Origin: Rubritalea profundi
Lineage (GTDB): Bacteria; Verrucomicrobiota; Verrucomicrobiia; Verrucomicrobiales; Akkermansiaceae
Assembly (NCBI RefSeq): GCF_002954445.1
Contig: NZ_MQWA01000001.1
Coordinates: 110,964 to 169,460 of the forward strand
DNA length: 58,497 nucleotides
Direction of reading: 5' to 3'
Under the pieces are notes generated by a model, which was not told the origin of the DNA, made no database searches, and saw only the letters and a list, made by a program, of their open reading frames with translations. A program made the position numbers and the translations under genes. Within the stretch, counting starts at the first letter, position 1. Each line of letters begins with the position of its first letter. This document shows positions 55,090 through 58,497 of the stretch, one piece after another.

Positions 55090-57153
55090 TTACCAATCGT
55101 ACTTCACACCGATGAGCGCATTGAGCCCTTGCTCGTTCAAGCCAGATCCATGCACACGGTAGTCTTCATCAGTGAAGTTTTCGATCCCAAGAGTCACTAA
55201 TAAATTCTCTCTAGCCTGCCACCCACCACGCACAGAGCCCACTAGGTAACCAGGAGTGCCATTCGTTGGGATACGCTGATCATCATCAAGGTCCTTCTTT
55301 GATAAATTATTTTGAGTTGCGGCGCCCAAGATTTGCCCCTCTATCCAGTACTTTCCACCAGTCTGAGTCCAGCGCAGTCGTACGGATCCAAACAAAGGAG
55401 CCAGACGTGACACGGTGTCCTCAAGCACGGGGCCGCCAATAACTTCACGGGACTTTTGCTTACCATCTTGATACGTGAGGTTTCCGAAAAGCCCCCACTG
55501 CTCGGAAATTCGCCATGCAGCATCCCCTTCAAGCCCCCAGATATATCCTTCCTCGCCATTAGTGAGTCGCAGATAGTCGACACCTCCGATGGTTTCTCCA
55601 GCGCTTGTTATAGGATTGCGAATCTGTGTGTAGAAACTCGTGAGACTCACTGTCACATCTCTGAAGTCCGCTTTAGTTCCCAGCTCATAGCTGAGAGTTT
55701 TTTCTGCGTCTAGGTCAGAGGAACCTATCACCTCGTCGCTTGATCGTGACACGGTAGATCCAGTCAAATCTGCTAAATTGGGTGCTCTGAAGCCTTCTGA
55801 AACACCGCCGAACAACACCCAGTCCTGGCTGAAATCATAGGTAGCCCTCACACTCAGTGAGAGATCGGACCAGTCGCCATCACCAGATTCATCTGCATCT
55901 ATATTGCGATTATAGGCATTGTCCCAAGCTGCATCAAAATAGCTCGCACGGGCACCTAGATCCAGATGGAAAGTTTCTGTTAAATCCCAGTTGTATTGGG
56001 CAAATCCTCCCAATGAATCGTAGCGTGAATTATCCGCCACTGGGCGGCGACTTGGATCGCTAGCATCGGTATCAACAGCATCGTGGTAGAAATCACCACC
56101 CCAGATCAAACGCCCTGGGCCCACTACTCCACTAGCCTGAAAACTCATTCCAAGCGTCTGCACATCAGAAACCGACCAACGAGGGTCACTACGTTTTTCA
56201 GAATCTTGTGTTTTTTGATAGGAGAAGGTACTGGTCCATTCTTCCATCATTCCTTCGGCATTCGTTCCTGAAAACTTTGCGTAAGTAAGCGAGCGCTCTT
56301 GATCGTAAATTCTATAGTCTAACTTTCCAGGCTGAGTCACATGATCCCCGTGGGTCCATCCCTTATTATTGGTAGTACTATGCCACCTCCAAACATCATC
56401 TTGATTGACGTATTGGTAGGCCAAATCCATTTGTGTCGTCTCGCTCAATGCATAACTAAACTTTAAATCAACATTTTGCTCAGGATAGCCCGTACGGTTC
56501 ATTTGACCGAAATAACTATCGCGGATGTCACCATAGCTTTTCACACTAATACCAAGATTTAGCCCCCATTTACCACCTTCACCAATCCGTTGCTCCATGC
56601 GTCCTATGTGACTTTGACTATTCGTGTCGAAACGATAAAACAGACTGCCGTCCTGAAAAAAACCTTTCTGATCTCGAAACTCAGCGCCCTTGCTGAAGAG
56701 GTTCAATGTCCCCCCTAGCGAATCCGAGCCATACATCACCGAGCCAGGTCCCTTGACCAGCTCCATGCGATCCACCGAGTACACATCGAGCGTATTCCAG
56801 TACTGGATAGGGCCACTACGCCAGGTCGAATTATTCAATCGAACACCATCAACTAACAATAGGTTTTGGCGTCCTGTAAAACCACGGATAAATGGACTAC
56901 CATGTCCATGAGTCGTCTTTTGTATCAGCACACCAGAAGTGTTTCTCAATGCTTCAGGCACAGTTCTTAGCTGCTCATTGACAATTTCATCCTTACCAAT
57001 AATTGAAATACTATAAGGCGACTCCAATTGTGATTGCTCTACCCGTGATGCGGTAACCACAGTTGCCTCTAGAAAATCTTGCGCTAAAACGGGATGAACT
57101 AATCCCACTAATGGCAGGACAAATCGAAAATTAAGTGACTGAATTTTGAGCAT
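55090..57153 (-). CDS. TonB-dependent outer-membrane receptor
   Basis: 687 residues with a signal peptide (cleavage near VLA-QD). The plug domain runs from about residue 28 (LEATVVTASRVEQSQLESPYSISIIG, VPEALRNTSGVLIQKTTHGHGSPFIRGFTGRQNLLLVDGVRLNN, VDRMELVKGPGSVMYGSDSLGGTLNL), followed by a beta-barrel with the final aromatic strand (LNALIGVKYDW). Substrate unknown: plug features fit siderophore, vitamin or nickel receptors, but none is decisive. A weak Fur-box-like sequence lies at 57229-57243. The exbD gene is 7 kb away. Confidence 0.93.
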   Translation of the reverse strand: MLKIQSLNFRFVLPLVGLVHPVLAQDFLEATVVTASRVEQSQLESPYSISIIGKDEIVNEQLRTVPEALRNTSGVLIQKTTHGHGSPFIRGFTGRQNLLLVDGVRLNNSTWRSGPIQYWNTLDVYSVDRMELVKGPGSVMYGSDSLGGTLNLFSKGAEFRDQKGFFQDGSLFYRFDTNSQSHIGRMEQRIGEGGKWGLNLGISVKSYGDIRDSYFGQMNRTGYPEQNVDLKFSYALSETTQMDLAYQYVNQDDVWRWHSTTNNKGWTHGDHVTQPGKLDYRIYDQERSLTYAKFSGTNAEGMMEEWTSTFSYQKTQDSEKRSDPRWSVSDVQTLGMSFQASGVVGPGRLIWGGDFYHDAVDTDASDPSRRPVADNSRYDSLGGFAQYNWDLTETFHLDLGARASYFDAAWDNAYNRNIDADESGDGDWSDLSLSVRATYDFSQDWVLFGGVSEGFRAPNLADLTGSTVSRSSDEVIGSSDLDAEKTLSYELGTKADFRDVTVSLTSFYTQIRNPITSAGETIGGVDYLRLTNGEEGYIWGLEGDAAWRISEQWGLFGNLTYQDGKQKSREVIGGPVLEDTVSRLAPLFGSVRLRWTQTGGKYWIEGQILGAATQNNLSKKDLDDDQRIPTNGTPGYLVGSVRGGWQARENLLVTLGIENFTDEDYRVHGSGLNEQGLNALIGVKYDW

Positions 57154-57759
57154 TTTCTCTTTCCTAAAAGTTGTTTCAAGGGAGTTATATGAAATATACG
57201 AAATTGACCATGAAACATTACACCCTGTTGAAAATAAATCTCAATAAGAACTAATTTGTATCATTGTACCCGAAAGTGACTCAGTCTGACCGAGCGTCTA
57301 AATTTGCTATTTTGACGCTAATGTTCGAATGGTGTTTTTTTGAGGTCTAAAGCCTCGCTGAAACCTTGGCCAACATCCTGTCTGAAAAGTTCAATATCTT
57401 AGTAATGGGTATGACCATGAACCAAAAATCCAATCATTGAGGCTAGAATATCAGCATCCGCAATACGGTCAGTGCGTGACCCCTTCGGTTTTTTGAAGAA
57501 GTTTCCGATTTCGTCAAATTTTAAAATCAGACGCCCAGCCGCATTGCTAGTTCGACATGGGCATTGATTTTTTCATTTGTAAGTGATAGGGATGTCATTG
57601 GTAATCCGCTGGTTGATTATTGCTAACAATTCCTCACCATATTCTGGGCGGGTTGTCGACTTTTCTGGAGTCTTTATCTTACGCGGATTCATTCAGGAAC
57701 AAATAATTTGACACTTCTTTGACACTTTCGCGGCGATTGGCTGCTAATCTTCACGTGCT
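57154..57759. other. Intergenic region with a broken small ORF
   Basis: 606 bases between the divergent receptor gene and the last gene. On the minus strand, from about 57692 to 57410, there is an ORF-like stretch: MNPRKIKTPEK then EYGEELLAIINQRITNDIPITY, broken by TGA; then, after a second frame with NEKINAHVELAMRLG, the first frame resumes with GRLILKFDEIGNFFKKP and RTDRIADADILASMIGFLVHG. Two compensating indels would make one protein of about 95 residues. No family recognised; probably a decayed gene. Confidence 0.4.
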
Positions 57760-58497
57760 ATGAAACTAAAAACCATTGTTATACAACCCCTCCTTATCGC
57801 CGTCTGCTCCATCGCCGTCCTCCACGGTCAGACCCCGCGACCTGCAGATCCCGATGCAGATCCCGATGCAGATCCCTATGCAGATCCCGATGCAGTTCCC
57901 TATGTCAAGAGAGAACCGGATTTTAAAGACCCTAAGCAGATCTCTTTCTGCTGTGAAGAGTTTTCGCTGCCGCTTGCCTCGGCCGCAAAATTGCGCAGAG
58001 AAGGGCTCACCGACGCTGAGATTTACCAGCGTCTCATTGCCGAGGTGGACAAAGGCACGGCCATCCAGGAAAGCTTCACAGTGATCCGGACCCGATCCGG
58101 AGAGAAGGCAACCAGCCGAGCAATCAGCGAGGTGATCTATCCTACCGAATACGAGCCGGCACAAGTCCCGGAAACCCTGAGTGTCGCGACGAGCCAGCCT
58201 ACAGGAAAAAAAGCGCCGCAAGCTGTCACCGATGCCAGTAAGCTCGCCCACACACCACCCATTTCGTTAAGCGGTGGACTGATCACCCGAGCCACCCCCA
58301 CGGCCTTTGAAACGAGGGACACAGGCACGACCATCGAGATCATGCCGACGATCAGCGACTCAGGCAAATTCATCGACATACGCTTCAACTTGGAATCCAC
58401 GGAGCTGGTGGATATACGCTCATGGGGGCAGGGGGTCAACACCTGCCAGCTACCCGATTTCGAAGGGCGATACCTGAGCTCTGGCGCTGTATTGACC
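57760..58497 (+). CDS. Secreted protein with DPDA repeat, 3'-truncated by window edge
   Basis: Open from ATG 57760 to the end without a stop (246 codons). A signal peptide (MKLKTIVIQPLLIAVCSIAV) is followed by a five-unit Asp-Pro repeat encoded by 12-bp units. The later part contains RATPTAFETRDTGTTIEI then MPTISDSGKFIDIRF, a pattern like the secretin/pilus-linked beta segment seen in many Verrucomicrobiota exported proteins (l.v.P.i...g..i.l.f). GC is visibly higher than in the neighbours. Function unknown; continues beyond the window. Confidence 0.75.
   Translation, partial: MKLKTIVIQPLLIAVCSIAVLHGQTPRPADPDADPDADPYADPDAVPYVKREPDFKDPKQISFCCEEFSLPLASAAKLRREGLTDAEIYQRLIAEVDKGTAIQESFTVIRTRSGEKATSRAISEVIYPTEYEPAQVPETLSVATSQPTGKKAPQAVTDASKLAHTPPISLSGGLITRATPTAFETRDTGTTIEIMPTISDSGKFIDIRFNLESTELVDIRSWGQGVNTCQLPDFEGRYLSSGAVLT
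57844..57903 (+). repeat. 12-bp tandem repeat encoding ADPD units
   Basis: Five units of GCAGATCCCGAT, the third and fifth with changes (CCCTAT, GTTCCCTAT). They encode A-D-P-D repeated in the secreted protein. Copy number can change without frameshift; such Asp repeats can bind Ca, but this is inference. Confidence 0.85.

Noticed and set aside
57766-58442. Minus-strand ORFs of 161 and 101 codons at the right end
   Set aside because: They are antisense to the open frame of the secreted protein; the CIGI repeat is just the complement of the ADPD repeat.
1-58497. Genome-wide stop-codon reassignment as an explanation for the in-frame stops
   Set aside because: All three stop codons occur in-frame at conserved places, and all three also end intact genes here (TGA for the M16 and DUF2062 genes, TAG for mdh). 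No one reassignment explains them.
1-58497. CRISPR array, prophage or transposon
   Set aside because: No direct repeats with regular spacers, no integrase or transposase of recognisable kind, and no terminal inverted repeats were found. Tandem repeats are limited to short coding ones.

Overview
The window looks like chromosomal DNA of a member of the Verrucomicrobiota (PVC superphylum), moderate in GC and gene-dense. The clues are a DUF1549/DUF1553 gene paired with a DUF1501 gene, a sulfatase, an SHD1-domain thioredoxin, a large membrane-associated kinase with a zinc ribbon, a propeller protein fused to an azurin-like domain, and an almost complete lack of Shine-Dalgarno sequences. The assignment is inferred from gene content only. 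No prophage, complete insertion sequence or CRISPR array was seen.

Layout. 0-10 kb: the tail of an unknown gene, a frameshifted AHSA1-like gene, gpmI, a NagZ-like glycosidase, an MntR-like regulator, a SpoU-type rRNA/tRNA methyltransferase, secA and an isolated sdhB. 10-17 kb: a thioesterase gene broken by an in-frame TAG, several secreted proteins (a DsbD-N-like protein, the 961-residue propeller-cupredoxin protein, a Cys-rich HMA protein) and an alpha/beta hydrolase whose 3' end has a decayed relative 4 kb away. 17-22 kb: housekeeping genes (RidA, NUDIX, tcdA, hscB-like, folD, DUF374 acyltransferase, IscU-like, DUF2062). 22-30 kb: the PVC-type block of DUF1549, DUF1501, a PHB-depolymerase-like esterase and a sulfatase; the last two each carry an in-frame TAA. 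recR lies between them. 30-38 kb: MYG1-like, Ser/Thr kinase, RluD-type pseudouridine synthase, coiled-coil/TPR protein, mdh. 38-39 kb: the SHD1-thioredoxin gene with TGA exactly where the first Cys of a WCPPC motif should be, and two identical tRNA-Asp genes. 39-48 kb: tsaD, OmpA-like, outer-membrane barrel, frameshifted mnmH, TatD, PhoH, tdh, exbD. 48-58 kb: a subtilase-like secreted protein, yqeY-ispD-M16, apaG, an ECF sigma factor with an unusual anti-sigma/YfbK hybrid, a TonB-dependent receptor, and the start of a secreted protein that runs off the window.

Main point of interest. The thioredoxin gene at 38092-38805 reads YYSASW-(TGA)-PPCRK. About 25 nt after the TGA is a 5-bp hairpin whose loop is AGUUA, which fits the loose rules for a bacterial SECIS element. 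The gene is therefore a candidate selenoprotein of an unusual architecture (SHD1 plus thioredoxin). mnmH, which also uses selenophosphate, lies 4 kb away, although it is frameshifted. Against this, at least five other genes here are interrupted by stops or single-base shifts that cannot be selenocysteine. Ordinary nonsense mutation or sequence error is a serious alternative.
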